Origin: Rubrimonas sp036735545
Lineage (GTDB): Bacteria; Pseudomonadota; Alphaproteobacteria; Rhodobacterales; Rhodobacteraceae
Reading direction: 5' to 3'
NCBI GenBank assembly: GCA_036735545.1
Contig: DAINOD010000002.1
Span: forward strand, 62,001 to 126,000
Length of the DNA stretch: 64,000 nt
Below the pieces are notes generated by a model. That model was not told where the DNA came from. It saw only the letters and a list, made by a program, of their open reading frames with translations, and searched no databases. The position numbers and the translations under genes were made by a program. The number at the start of each line of letters is the position of its first letter. Position 1 is the first letter of the stretch. Positions 17,154 through 25,309 of the stretch are shown here, piece by piece.

Positions 17154-18821
17154 ATGTCCTTCCAACCGCCGGCCGGCGAGATCGCCTTCACGCTCGACCG
17201 CATGGTCGCCGCGCCGCCGCTGCACGGGACCGACCGCTTCGCCGACGCCGCCCCGGACGCCCGCGACGCCGCCTTCGCCGAGATCGGGCGCCTCTGCGCC
17301 GAGGTCCTCGCCCCGTTGAACGCCCCCGGCGACCGGGCCCATGCGCGGCTGGAGAACGGCGTCGTCCGCGCGCCGGAGGGCTTCCGCGAGGCCTATGCGG
17401 CGCTCGGCGAGGGCGGCTGGATCGGGCTGGCCGCGGACCCGGCCCATGGCGGGCTCGGCCTGCCGCAGACCTTCGCGGTTGTGGCGCAGGAGATGATGGC
17501 GGGCGCCAACCTTTCGCTCGCCAACGCCGCGCTGCTGACCAACGGCCAGATAGAGGCGCTGGAGACCCATGCGCCGGACTGGATCAAGGCGCTCTACCTG
17601 CCGCGGCTGATCGCCGGCCGCTGGACCGGCACGATGAACCTGACCGAACCGCAGGCCGGCAGCGACGTGGGCGCGCTGACCACGCGCGCCAAGCCGGACG
17701 GAAGCGGCGCGTTCCGGCTGACCGGGCAGAAGATCTACATCACCTGGGGCGACCACGACCTCGCCGGCAACGTCTGCCATCTCGTGCTCGCGCGGCTGCC
17801 CGACGCGCCGGCCGGCGCGCGGGGCGTCTCGTTGTTCCTCGCGCCGAAGCTGTTGCCCGACGCCGCCGGCGAGCCCGGCGCACGCAACGCGCTGCGGGTC
17901 GTGTCGCTGGAGCGCAAGATGGGGCTGAACGCCTGCCCCACCTGCGTCATGGCCTACGAGGGCGCGACCGCCTGGCTGATCGGCGAGCCGCACCGCGGGA
18001 TGGCGGCGATGTTCACGATGATGAACAACGCCCGCGTCAACGTCGCCGCGCAGGGGGTGGGCGTCGCCGAGGCCGCCTTCCAGAAGGCGCTGGCCTATGC
18101 GCGCGAGCGGCGGCAGGGCCGCACGCCCTCGGGCGACGGCCCCATCGCCGGGCACGCCGACGTGCGGCGGATGTTGCTGGAGATGAAGACCCTGACCATG
18201 GCCGCCCGCGCGGTCGCCTACGCCTGCGGCGTGGCGCTCGACCTCGCCCGCGCCGCGCCGGACGGGGCGTTCTGGGCCGCGCGAGGGGCGTTCCTGACCC
18301 CTGTCGCCAAGGCTTTCTGCACCGACGTCGGCTGCGCGGTCGCCAGCCTCGGGGTGCAGGTCCACGGGGGCCTCGGCTTCTGCGAGGACGGCGGCGCGGC
18401 GCAACTGATGCGCGACGTGCGCATAACCCCGATCTACGAGGGGACCAACGGCGTGCAGGCGATGGACCTCGTGGGCCGCAAGCTCGGCGACGGCGGCGCG
18501 GCGGCGCGGGCGCTGCTGGGGGAGATCGCGGCGACGCCGGGGCTGGAGGCGGCCCATGCGGCGCTGGCGCGGGCGACGGACTGGATGCTCGCCGCGGAGC
18601 CGGTCGAGCGGCAGGCCGGCGCCGCGGACTATCTGACCGCCTGGGGCCTGACGCTGGGCGGCGCGGCGCTGGCGCGGGGCGCGGCGGCCGACCCGGCGCG
18701 CGCGCCGCTGTGGGCCTTTTACGCCGGCCGAGCGCTGCCGCGGGTGGGCGGCCTCTGCGCGGCGGCGACGGCCGGCTCGACGGCGCTCTACGCCCTGTCC
18801 GCCGAAGCGCTGGCGTCATGA
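17154..18821 (+). CDS. Acyl-CoA dehydrogenase, DmdC-like long form
   Basis: A 555-residue acyl-CoA dehydrogenase with an N-terminal extension and a C-terminal helical domain, as in the 3-methylmercaptopropionyl-CoA dehydrogenase (DmdC) branch. Flavin and substrate motifs are TMNLTEPQAGSDVGALTTRA and GQKIYITWGDHDLAGNVCHL. The catalytic glutamate is in ITPIYEGTNGVQA. The family dehydrogenates acyl-CoA thioesters at the alpha-beta position. DmdC-like members are widespread and often act on other acyl-CoAs, so the substrate is open. The ATG has GGAG nearby. The stop overlaps the start of the metallo-hydrolase gene (ATGA). Confidence 0.85.
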   Translation: MSFQPPAGEIAFTLDRMVAAPPLHGTDRFADAAPDARDAAFAEIGRLCAEVLAPLNAPGDRAHARLENGVVRAPEGFREAYAALGEGGWIGLAADPAHGGLGLPQTFAVVAQEMMAGANLSLANAALLTNGQIEALETHAPDWIKALYLPRLIAGRWTGTMNLTEPQAGSDVGALTTRAKPDGSGAFRLTGQKIYITWGDHDLAGNVCHLVLARLPDAPAGARGVSLFLAPKLLPDAAGEPGARNALRVVSLERKMGLNACPTCVMAYEGATAWLIGEPHRGMAAMFTMMNNARVNVAAQGVGVAEAAFQKALAYARERRQGRTPSGDGPIAGHADVRRMLLEMKTLTMAARAVAYACGVALDLARAAPDGAFWAARGAFLTPVAKAFCTDVGCAVASLGVQVHGGLGFCEDGGAAQLMRDVRITPIYEGTNGVQAMDLVGRKLGDGGAAARALLGEIAATPGLEAAHAALARATDWMLAAEPVERQAGAADYLTAWGLTLGGAALARGAAADPARAPLWAFYAGRALPRVGGLCAAATAGSTALYALSAEALAS

Positions 18822-19858
18822 CCGCCGCCGCCCGCATCGACCCCCTGCGCTATCCGTTCGAGCCGCCCGTCCCGGGCGCGGCGGTCGAGGTCGCCGAGGG
18901 CGTGCTCTGGCTGCGCCTGCCGCTGCCGATGGCGCTCGACCATGTGAACCTCTACGCGCTGGACGACGGCGACGGCTGGACGCTTATCGACGCCGGCCTC
19001 TCCTGGGGCAGGGGGCGCGAGGCGCTGGCGGCGCTGCGCGCGGGGGCGCTGGGCGGGCGGCCGATCCGGCGGCTCGTCCTCACCCACCACCACCCCGACC
19101 ATGTGGGCATGGCCGCGACGCTGGTCGCCGAGGGCGCCGAGTTGTGGGCCACGCGCACCGCCTGGCTGTTCGCGCGGATGCTGACGCTCGACCACCACGA
19201 CCGCCCGACCCCGCAGGCGCTCGCCTTCTACGCCGCCGCCGGCTGGCCGGCGGAGCGGCTGGCCGCCTACGCCGCGGCCGAGCCCTTCAACTTCTCCCGC
19301 GTCGTGGAGAAGCTGCCGCAAGGCTTCCGGTCGCTGGCCGAGGGCGACGTTCTGACCATGGGCGGGCGGCGCTGGCGCGTGCGGCTGGGCGGCGGCCACG
19401 CGCCGGATCACGCCAGCTTCTGGGCCGAGGACGGGTCGCTCGTGCTGACCGGCGATCAGGCGCTGCCGCGCATCTCGCCCAATGTCGGCGTGTATCCCAC
19501 CGAGCCCGAGGCCGACCCGCTGGCCGACTGGCTGGAGGCCTGCGCCCGCCTCGGCGCCCTGGCCGACGACGCCCTGCTCGCCCTGCCCGGTCACCAGCGG
19601 CCGTTCCACGGGCTGGCGACGCGCTTCGACGCCATCGCGCGCGAGCACGCCGAGGGGCTGGCGGCGCTGCGACGGCTGCTGCGCGCGCCCGCGACGGTGG
19701 TCCAGTGCTTCCCCGCGCTCTATCGCCGCCCGATCGGCGACGGCGAGTTCGGGCTGGCGACGGCGGAGACGATGGCGCATCTCAACCACCTCGCCCGGCG
19801 CGGCGAGGCGATGTGGGACCCTCGGCCCGACGGCGCCCGCCTCTGGCGCCTCGCCTGA
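18818..19858 (+). CDS. MBL-fold metallo-hydrolase
   Basis: A 346-residue metallo-beta-lactamase-fold hydrolase. The metal site is visible as LTHHHPDHVGMA, with further ligands in GGGHAPDHASFW and LTGDQALPRI, and a C-terminal helical region with LPGHQRPFHGL. These enzymes hydrolyse thioesters, esters or phosphodiesters using two zinc or iron ions. Translation is coupled to the DmdC-like dehydrogenase by a 4-base overlap, which makes a thioesterase-like role plausible; this is inference only. It ends eight bases from the convergent TauE gene. Confidence 0.85.
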   Translation: MTAAARIDPLRYPFEPPVPGAAVEVAEGVLWLRLPLPMALDHVNLYALDDGDGWTLIDAGLSWGRGREALAALRAGALGGRPIRRLVLTHHHPDHVGMAATLVAEGAELWATRTAWLFARMLTLDHHDRPTPQALAFYAAAGWPAERLAAYAAAEPFNFSRVVEKLPQGFRSLAEGDVLTMGGRRWRVRLGGGHAPDHASFWAEDGSLVLTGDQALPRISPNVGVYPTEPEADPLADWLEACARLGALADDALLALPGHQRPFHGLATRFDAIAREHAEGLAALRRLLRAPATVVQCFPALYRRPIGDGEFGLATAETMAHLNHLARRGEAMWDPRPDGARLWRLA

Positions 19859-19865
19859 GGGCGCC

Positions 19866-20606
19866 TCAGACCAGCCAGCGCAGCAGGATCATCACCGAGG
19901 CGAAGGCGGCCAGCGCGAGGATCAGCGGGCGCACCGAGCGCCCGCCCAGCCGGCGCATCGCCGGCCGCGCCAGGCCGAAACCCAGCGCCATCGCCGGCGC
20001 CATGGCGAGCGCGAACGTCGCGTCCCCCGTTCGCACCTGCCCCCGCCACGCGAGCGCGCCGAGCGAGAGCGCGATGCCGATGATGAAGAAGGCGTTCAGC
20101 GTCGCCCGCGCCCGCGCCGGCTGGGCGTGCTGGTAGAGCAGCGCCATCGGCGGCGCCCCCACCGAGGTCAGCGTGCCGGTCAGCCCCGACAGCGCGCCGG
20201 CGCCGACGAGGCTCGGCAGGGTGATCGGCAGCCGCAGGCCCGACAGGCTGAGCGCCACGCCCACCAGCACCGACAGCGCCACCAGCACCGCCACGGCGCC
20301 CGGGTCCGGCGCGAGCGCCACCACGCCCGCGGCCATGAAGGCGCCCGCCGCCCGCCCGACCAGCGCCGGACCCAGTTCGGGCAAGGCGACGTCCGCGAGG
20401 CGCGGCATCGACAGCAGCGTCACCGGCAGACCGATCAGCAGGATGCCCGCGGGCATCTTCTCCGGGGCGATCAGCGCGATCAGCGGAGCGATAACCATGC
20501 CGAAGGCGCCGCCCGTGGCGCGCTGGGTCAGCACGCCCATCACCACAGCGGCCGAACTCAGCGCCCAGACCGCGGGCGAGACGCCAGCCAGCGCCAACAG
20601 GCTCAT
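19866..20606 (-). CDS. TauE/SafE-family sulfite/organosulfonate exporter-like membrane protein
   Basis: A 246-residue protein with seven or eight hydrophobic helices and two loosely repeated halves, as in TauE/SafE transporters. GGAFGMVIAPLIALIAP and LSGLTGTLTSVGAPPMALLYQ are the glycine/proline-rich half-repeat motifs of this family. Substrates of characterised members include sulfite and sulfoacetate; the substrate here is unknown. The ATG start overlaps the DUF805-like stop (ATGA), placing it last in a four-gene minus-strand series. Confidence 0.8.
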   Translation of the reverse strand: MSLLALAGVSPAVWALSSAAVVMGVLTQRATGGAFGMVIAPLIALIAPEKMPAGILLIGLPVTLLSMPRLADVALPELGPALVGRAAGAFMAAGVVALAPDPGAVAVLVALSVLVGVALSLSGLRLPITLPSLVGAGALSGLTGTLTSVGAPPMALLYQHAQPARARATLNAFFIIGIALSLGALAWRGQVRTGDATFALAMAPAMALGFGLARPAMRRLGGRSVRPLILALAAFASVMILLRWLV

Positions 20607-21007
20607 GTCCGCGGGGCGGCGCTGGGAAAGAGGAACAACACCGCCGCGCAGGCGATCAGCGCGATGGCGACCGGCACTGGGGCCAGATGCGCCGCCAGCA
20701 CGGCCCCGGCCATGCCGAGCGCGCCGCTCCAGCCGCCGAGGCGCAGGTCGCGCATCCGCTTGGCGGCGACGTTGAGAAACAGCGCCAACATCACCCAGGC
20801 CGTGGCGACCCGGCCGACCGCATCGAGCGTCCCCTCGGCGTTGGCGACGTCGCTGACCGCCGCCAGCGCCAGCACGGCCGTCAACGGCCCAAGCGCCAGC
20901 CAGCGCACGCGGCCCATGCGGCCGGCGGTCCAGCGGCCCGCCACGTCGAGCGCCATGTCGCGCGCGACCGCCAGCGTCGTCGACCGTCTCGCCCTGTCCA
21001 GCAACAT
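20603..21007 (-). CDS. Small inner-membrane protein, DUF805-like
   Basis: A protein of about 134 residues with three or four hydrophobic segments. The motif AAKRMRDLRLGGWSG resembles the conserved arginine/aspartate/glycine-tryptophan motif of DUF805 proteins, and RWTAGRMGRVRWLAL resembles their N-terminal GR motif. No function is known for the family. The start is uncertain: ATG codons at 20956, 21007 and 21034 are all in frame, and none has a good ribosome-binding site. Its stop overlaps the TauE-like start. Confidence 0.6.
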   Translation of the reverse strand: MLLDRARRSTTLAVARDMALDVAGRWTAGRMGRVRWLALGPLTAVLALAAVSDVANAEGTLDAVGRVATAWVMLALFLNVAAKRMRDLRLGGWSGALGMAGAVLAAHLAPVPVAIALIACAAVLFLFPSAAPRT

Positions 21008-21060
21008 CGCCGCCCGCCCGCAATGGCTCGGCATGACAGCAAGCGCGACGCAGCCCCGCG

Positions 21061-21585
21061 TCAAGGCCGACCCGCCGCGGCGAGACCCGCATCGAGGCAG
21101 GCGGCGACCGCCGCGGCGAGGCGCGCCGTCGGCCAGTCGGGGCCCGGCGGCGGCACGTGGAGAAAGACCACCGCCCGCGGCCGCGGCGAAAGCGTCAGCG
21201 CGCTCCAGTAGGCGGTGTCGCACACGTAGCGGCCGGCGTCCTCCGACAGCCGCGCCGGGGCGCCGGTCGCGCGGATGGCGTCCAGCGCGGCGGCCCAGGG
21301 CCAGAGCCCGTGCAGCGCTCCGGGCCCCTCGCCGACATGGGCGGGGCGGCGGCCGACGCGCTCCAGCCGCAGGCGCGGCTCGTCGGCGAGACCGCTCAGC
21401 AGCAGGACGTCCGCGCGCGCCTCGGCGACGGCGCGGGCCAGCGCGACGGGTGCGGCCTCGTGGTCGACCGGCAGGATCGCGGTGGCGAGGTCGGGGCGCG
21501 CGGCGGCGAGCGCGCGCACCGCCTCGCCGCTGGAGTTCACCGTCCAGCGGCGGAATGGTCCGAAGCCCGTGAGCAGCGCCCTCAC
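21061..21585 (-). CDS. pcp: Pyroglutamyl-peptidase I family cysteine peptidase, short form
   Basis: A protein of 174 residues, somewhat shorter than the usual 200-215 for the family. The N-terminus LLTGFGPFRRWTVNSSGEAV fits the family. The catalytic triad can be placed as Glu75 (RLERVGRR), Cys122 (SEDAGRYVCDTAYW) and His143 (VVFLHVPPP). Members remove N-terminal pyroglutamate from peptides in the cytoplasm. The GTG start overlaps the stop of the upstream sorbosone-dehydrogenase-like gene. The segment between the glutamate and the cysteine appears shortened compared with typical members. Confidence 0.8.
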   Translation of the reverse strand: MRALLTGFGPFRRWTVNSSGEAVRALAAARPDLATAILPVDHEAAPVALARAVAEARADVLLLSGLADEPRLRLERVGRRPAHVGEGPGALHGLWPWAAALDAIRATGAPARLSEDAGRYVCDTAYWSALTLSPRPRAVVFLHVPPPGPDWPTARLAAAVAACLDAGLAAAGRP

Positions 21586-22733
21586 GGCGCGCGGTAGGCG
21601 ACGCGCCAGAGCGCGCCCGCCGCCGGGTCCGCGATCAGCAGCGAGCCGTCGCGCAGCATCGCCACGCCCGTCGGACGGCCGTCCCAGCCCTCGGCGAAGG
21701 TCTCCACCGTGACGCCGCCCCCGGCGTCGGCGAAGGCGACGCTGACCCGGCCCGCGCCGCCCTCGGGGCCGGGATGGGCGAGGAAGACCGCGCCGCGATA
21801 GCGCTCGGGAAACATCGCCCCGGCGTTCACGGCGAGCCCGGCCGGTGCGTCGTCGGGCGCGAACTCGGCCGCGGGGAAGCTCGGGTCGTCCGGCGGCGGG
21901 CTCGCGAGCCACTCGGGCGCGCGCACCCGCCCGCCCGCATACCACGGCGCGCCGAAATGCGCGCCGGGCCCGGCGGCGCGGTTCAACTCGCCCGGCGCGT
22001 CGGGGCCGGCGTCGGTCAGCCAAAGCGCGCCCGTCGCGGCGTCGAAGGCGAGCCCGCCCGGCGCGCGCAGGCCCAGCGCGTGAACCTCCCGCGCAGCGCC
22101 GTCCGGGGACATGCTGACGACCCCGCCGACCCCGTGCGCCTCGCGCAGCGCCAGCGCGCCCGGCTCGGGCGCGTCGGGCGCGCCGAGGGCGACGTAGAGC
22201 CGGCCGTCCGGGCCGACCGCGCAGGCGCGCGCCGCCGCGTCGCCCGCCGCCGCCGCGCCGGGGGCGAGATCGCCCCGCGCGACCGCCGCGAAGGCGGCGA
22301 TGGTGGGACTGTCGAAGAAGAACTCGGCGGCGGGAAAGGCCAGCACCCGGTCGCGCTCGGGGACGTAGAGAAAGCCGTCGCGGCCGAAACAGGGCGCGCC
22401 CGGCCCGTCGAGGGCGACGTTCGGCGCGAAGTCCTTCACGTCCTCCGCCACGCGGTCGAGGTTGCGGTCGGCCACGGCCCAGACCCGGTTCTCGGCCCCC
22501 GCGACGAAGACCACCGCCCCCTGCGGCCCGACGGCGAGGCTGCGCGCGCCGGGGACATGGGCGAACGGCGCCATGTGGAAGCCGTCGGGCAGCGCGACCG
22601 AGGCGACCCGGTCGCGCAGCGCCTCGACCTCCGGCCCGTCCTGCGCCACCTGCGTGAAGGCCGGCGCGTCGCCCTGGGCGGCTGCGGCCAAGGGCGCCAG
22701 CAGCGCCCAGCAGAGCAGAGCGTGAAATCGCAT
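21582..22733 (-). CDS. Sorbosone-dehydrogenase-like / PQQ-type beta-propeller periplasmic protein
   Basis: A 383-residue protein with a clear signal peptide (MRFHALLCWALLAPLAAAAQ). It has beta-propeller repeats of the glucose/sorbosone dehydrogenase family: NRVWAVADRNLDRVAED, LGLRAPGGLAFDAATGALW, DAGPDAPGELNRA, PTGVAMLRDGSLLIAD. Characterised relatives oxidise sugars with PQQ, but many lack a proven cofactor. A good GGGAGGA ribosome-binding site precedes the ATG. It starts a run with pcp, the DUF805-like gene and TauE, and is divergent from the esterase at 22857. Confidence 0.82.
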   Translation of the reverse strand: MRFHALLCWALLAPLAAAAQGDAPAFTQVAQDGPEVEALRDRVASVALPDGFHMAPFAHVPGARSLAVGPQGAVVFVAGAENRVWAVADRNLDRVAEDVKDFAPNVALDGPGAPCFGRDGFLYVPERDRVLAFPAAEFFFDSPTIAAFAAVARGDLAPGAAAAGDAAARACAVGPDGRLYVALGAPDAPEPGALALREAHGVGGVVSMSPDGAAREVHALGLRAPGGLAFDAATGALWLTDAGPDAPGELNRAAGPGAHFGAPWYAGGRVRAPEWLASPPPDDPSFPAAEFAPDDAPAGLAVNAGAMFPERYRGAVFLAHPGPEGGAGRVSVAFADAGGGVTVETFAEGWDGRPTGVAMLRDGSLLIADPAAGALWRVAYRAP

Positions 22734-22856
22734 GGGGCCGTCCTCCCTCGAACCCGGTCAGCCGCCGCCTCGGAATCGCAGGAACGCGACGCCATGGCAA
22801 GCGCGGCTTCCCCTGCGGCGCCGGGCCGGCTAAGCGGATCGCAGGAGGAGCGCTGG

Positions 22857-23624
22857 ATGCAGTTGCACGCGGAGAGCTTCGGCGCAGGCGAGCCGCCGCT
22901 GCTGATCGCCCATGGCTTGCTGGGCTCGGCGCGCAACTGGGGCGCGCTGGGGCGGCGGCTGGGCGCGAAGCGGCGCGTCATCGCGGTGGACATGCGCAAC
23001 CACGGCGACAGTCCCCGGGACGACGACGCCGGATACCTCGCCATGGCGGGCGACCTCGCCGAGACCATCGCCGCGCAGGCCGGCGGACGGGCCGACGTGC
23101 TGGGCCACTCGATGGGCGGCAAGGCGGCGATGGCGATGGCGCTGACGCGGCCCGAGGCGGTGGGGCGGCTCATCGTCGCCGACATCGCGCCCGTGGGCTA
23201 CGACCACTCCCACGCCGACACGCTGGCGGCGATGGCCGCCCTCGACCTCGCCGCCGTCACGCGCCGCGCCGAGGCCGACGCCGCGCTGAAGGCCGGCATC
23301 CCCAACGCGGCGATGCGGGCCTTCGTGGTCCAGAACCTCGTGGTCGAGGACGGCCGCGCCCGCTGGCGACCCAACATCGCCGCGCTGGCGGCGGGCATGG
23401 AGGCCCTCGTGGGCTGGCCGCGGGGCCCCTGGACCCCCTTCGCCGGCCCGACGCTGTTCCTGCGCGGCGGCGCCTCGGAGTATGTGACGCCCGCCATGCA
23501 CGGCGCCATCCGCGCGCTGTTTCCCGCCGCGCGGATCGAGGCGCTGGAGGGCGCCGGCCACTGGCTGCACGCCGAGCAGCCGGAGCCCTTTCTCGCCGGC
23601 GTCGAGGCCTTTCTCGACCGCTGA
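22857..23624 (+). CDS. Alpha/beta hydrolase, YbfF-type esterase
   Basis: A 255-residue alpha/beta hydrolase. The oxyanion-hole region is IAHGLLGSARNWGALGRRL, the nucleophile elbow is LGHSMGGKAAMAMA and the catalytic histidine is in EGAGHWLHAEQPE. VDMRNHGDSP is typical of the YbfF/epoxide-hydrolase-like esterase group. The ATG at 22857 has AGGAGGAG six bases upstream, so the longer open reading frame upstream is not used. The stop is two bases from that of the convergent ABC permease. Confidence 0.88.
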   Translation: MQLHAESFGAGEPPLLIAHGLLGSARNWGALGRRLGAKRRVIAVDMRNHGDSPRDDDAGYLAMAGDLAETIAAQAGGRADVLGHSMGGKAAMAMALTRPEAVGRLIVADIAPVGYDHSHADTLAAMAALDLAAVTRRAEADAALKAGIPNAAMRAFVVQNLVVEDGRARWRPNIAALAAGMEALVGWPRGPWTPFAGPTLFLRGGASEYVTPAMHGAIRALFPAARIEALEGAGHWLHAEQPEPFLAGVEAFLDR

Positions 23625-23626
23625 CC

Positions 23627-25309
23627 TCAGGCGGCCATGCCCCGCCGGTCGCGGAACGCCCATGCCGGGATCGCCAGCGCCGCGGCGAAGCCCAGCAGCG
23701 GCAGCGCCGACTGGGCCGCGGCGACGGCGCCGATCACGCGGCGGTCTCCACCGGCGGCCAGCGCCACCGCCTCGGTGGTCAGCGTGACGACCCGGCCGCC
23801 GCCGATCAGCAGCGTCGGCAGATATTGCGCCACCGACACCGCGAAGCCCACCGCCGCGGCGGTCAGCAGCGGGCGGAGCAGCATCGGCGCCCGCACCGCG
23901 AGGAACACCCGCGCAGGCCCCGCCCCCAGCGCGGCGGCGGCGAGGCCGTAGCGCCCGTCCCAGGCCCGCCACGCGCCCGAGAGCGACAGGAACACATAGG
24001 GCGTGACGAACACGGCATGGGCGGCCGTCACGCTCCAGCGCCCGCCGTCCAGACCGGCCGCAAGCGCCAGGGTCTGCAGCCCCATCAGAAAGGCCGCCTG
24101 CGGAACCAGCAGCGGCAGATAGAGCGTCAGCAGCGCAGCCGGACCCGGGCGCAGGCCGTGGCGCCGCTCCGCCTCGAGGCAGGCGACCGCCAGCGCCAGC
24201 GCGGCGGCCGTCGCGGCGAGGCCGATCGCGGCGGTCTCGCCCGCCGCGGCCAGGAGCCCCGGCGCCTCCCGCGCCCAGACGCGCGCCGAGACGCGCTCCG
24301 GCCAGAGGTCGGGGAAAGGCCACAGCCCCGCCACCGACCAGACGGCGAGGCTGGCCAGACCCGCCGCCAGCGCGCCCCCCGCCGCCACGGCCGCGAGCAG
24401 CGTCGCGGCGCGGAACGCACGGTCGCGGCGCCAGCGCGCGCCGCCCTCGCGCCAGCGCGCCGCCAGCCGCGCGGCCCCCGCCTCGCCGAGCAGCCACAGA
24501 CCCAGCGCGACCATCGTCAGCAACAGCAGCGCCATCGCGGCGGCGGCGGCGAGGAAGCGGCGCGACAGGTCCGGCTCCGCCGCCCATCGCAGCGCCTGCA
24601 CGGCCAGCGGCGGCGGCGCCGAGGGGCCAAGGATCAGCGCGACGTCCACCGTCGACACCGAATAGGCGAGCACCGCCGCCACCGGCAACCGCAGCTGGGG
24701 CCAGATCTGCGGCGCCACCGCCTTCAGCCACGCAGCCGAGCGCCCGTAGCCCATGGTGCGCGCGAGCAGCACGGCGCGGTCCTCCTCCACCCGCCCAAGC
24801 GCCGCCAGCGTCATCAGCAACAGGAACGGCGCCTCCTTCAGCGCGAGGCCTGCGATCAGCGACAGGCCCCAGGCGTCTCCGGGGATCAGCCAGTCGGGCG
24901 GGCGCCGCCAGTCCGTCGCCCAGGGGCTGAACGCCCGCGCGATCCAGCCCGAGGGCGCGATCAGGAAGGCCAGCCCGAACGCCGCCGCGGCGTGCGGCGC
25001 GGCGAGAAACGGCGACAGCGCGCGCCGCGCGACCGCGAAGGCGCGCGTCCCGCGCCAGGCCGCGCACAGCCCCAGCGCCAGCGCCAGCGACAGCGCGGTC
25101 GAGGCCAGCCCGGTCCAGAGACTGAGAGCGGCCGCGCGCCAGAAGCCGGGCCAGTCGAGCAGCGCGCGGAAGGGCTCGCCAGACAGCGCGACGCCGCCCA
25201 GCGCCGGAGCCCAGCCCAGCGCCGGGGCCAGCACCCCCGCCAGCCCCGCCGCCACCGGAACGGCGAGCAGCGCCAGCGTCAGCGGCGGCGCGAGGCGGAG
25301 CGGCGTCAG
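23627..25309 (-). CDS. ABC transporter permease, fused two-domain type (YnjC/ThiP-like)
   Basis: A protein of about 560 residues with roughly twelve hydrophobic helices in two permease halves. Each half has a coupling motif: ARTMGYGRSAAWLKAVAPQI in the first and AALGAGPARVFLAVRAPML in the second. It follows a YnjB-like binding protein, so YnjC is the nearest model; ThiP and other fused permeases are similar. No in-frame ATG, GTG or TTG exists between the ynjB stop region and the first helix. The likely start is a CTG overlapping the upstream stop as CTGA, with a GTG at 25255 as alternative. No ATPase gene is adjacent. Confidence 0.75.
   Translation of the reverse strand: MTPLRLAPPLTLALLAVPVAAGLAGVLAPALGWAPALGGVALSGEPFRALLDWPGFWRAAALSLWTGLASTALSLALALGLCAAWRGTRAFAVARRALSPFLAAPHAAAAFGLAFLIAPSGWIARAFSPWATDWRRPPDWLIPGDAWGLSLIAGLALKEAPFLLLMTLAALGRVEEDRAVLLARTMGYGRSAAWLKAVAPQIWPQLRLPVAAVLAYSVSTVDVALILGPSAPPPLAVQALRWAAEPDLSRRFLAAAAAMALLLLTMVALGLWLLGEAGAARLAARWREGGARWRRDRAFRAATLLAAVAAGGALAAGLASLAVWSVAGLWPFPDLWPERVSARVWAREAPGLLAAAGETAAIGLAATAAALALAVACLEAERRHGLRPGPAALLTLYLPLLVPQAAFLMGLQTLALAAGLDGGRWSVTAAHAVFVTPYVFLSLSGAWRAWDGRYGLAAAALGAGPARVFLAVRAPMLLRPLLTAAAVGFAVSVAQYLPTLLIGGGRVVTLTTEAVALAAGGDRRVIGAVAAAQSALPLLGFAAALAIPAWAFRDRRGMAA

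Noticed and set aside
14600..19858. Very long open frames antisense or out of frame to real genes, for example a continuous plus-strand frame through 14600-19858
   Set aside because: In such GC-rich DNA stop codons are rare in several frames. These frames translate to arginine/glycine/proline-rich sequence and only their ends match real genes in that frame.
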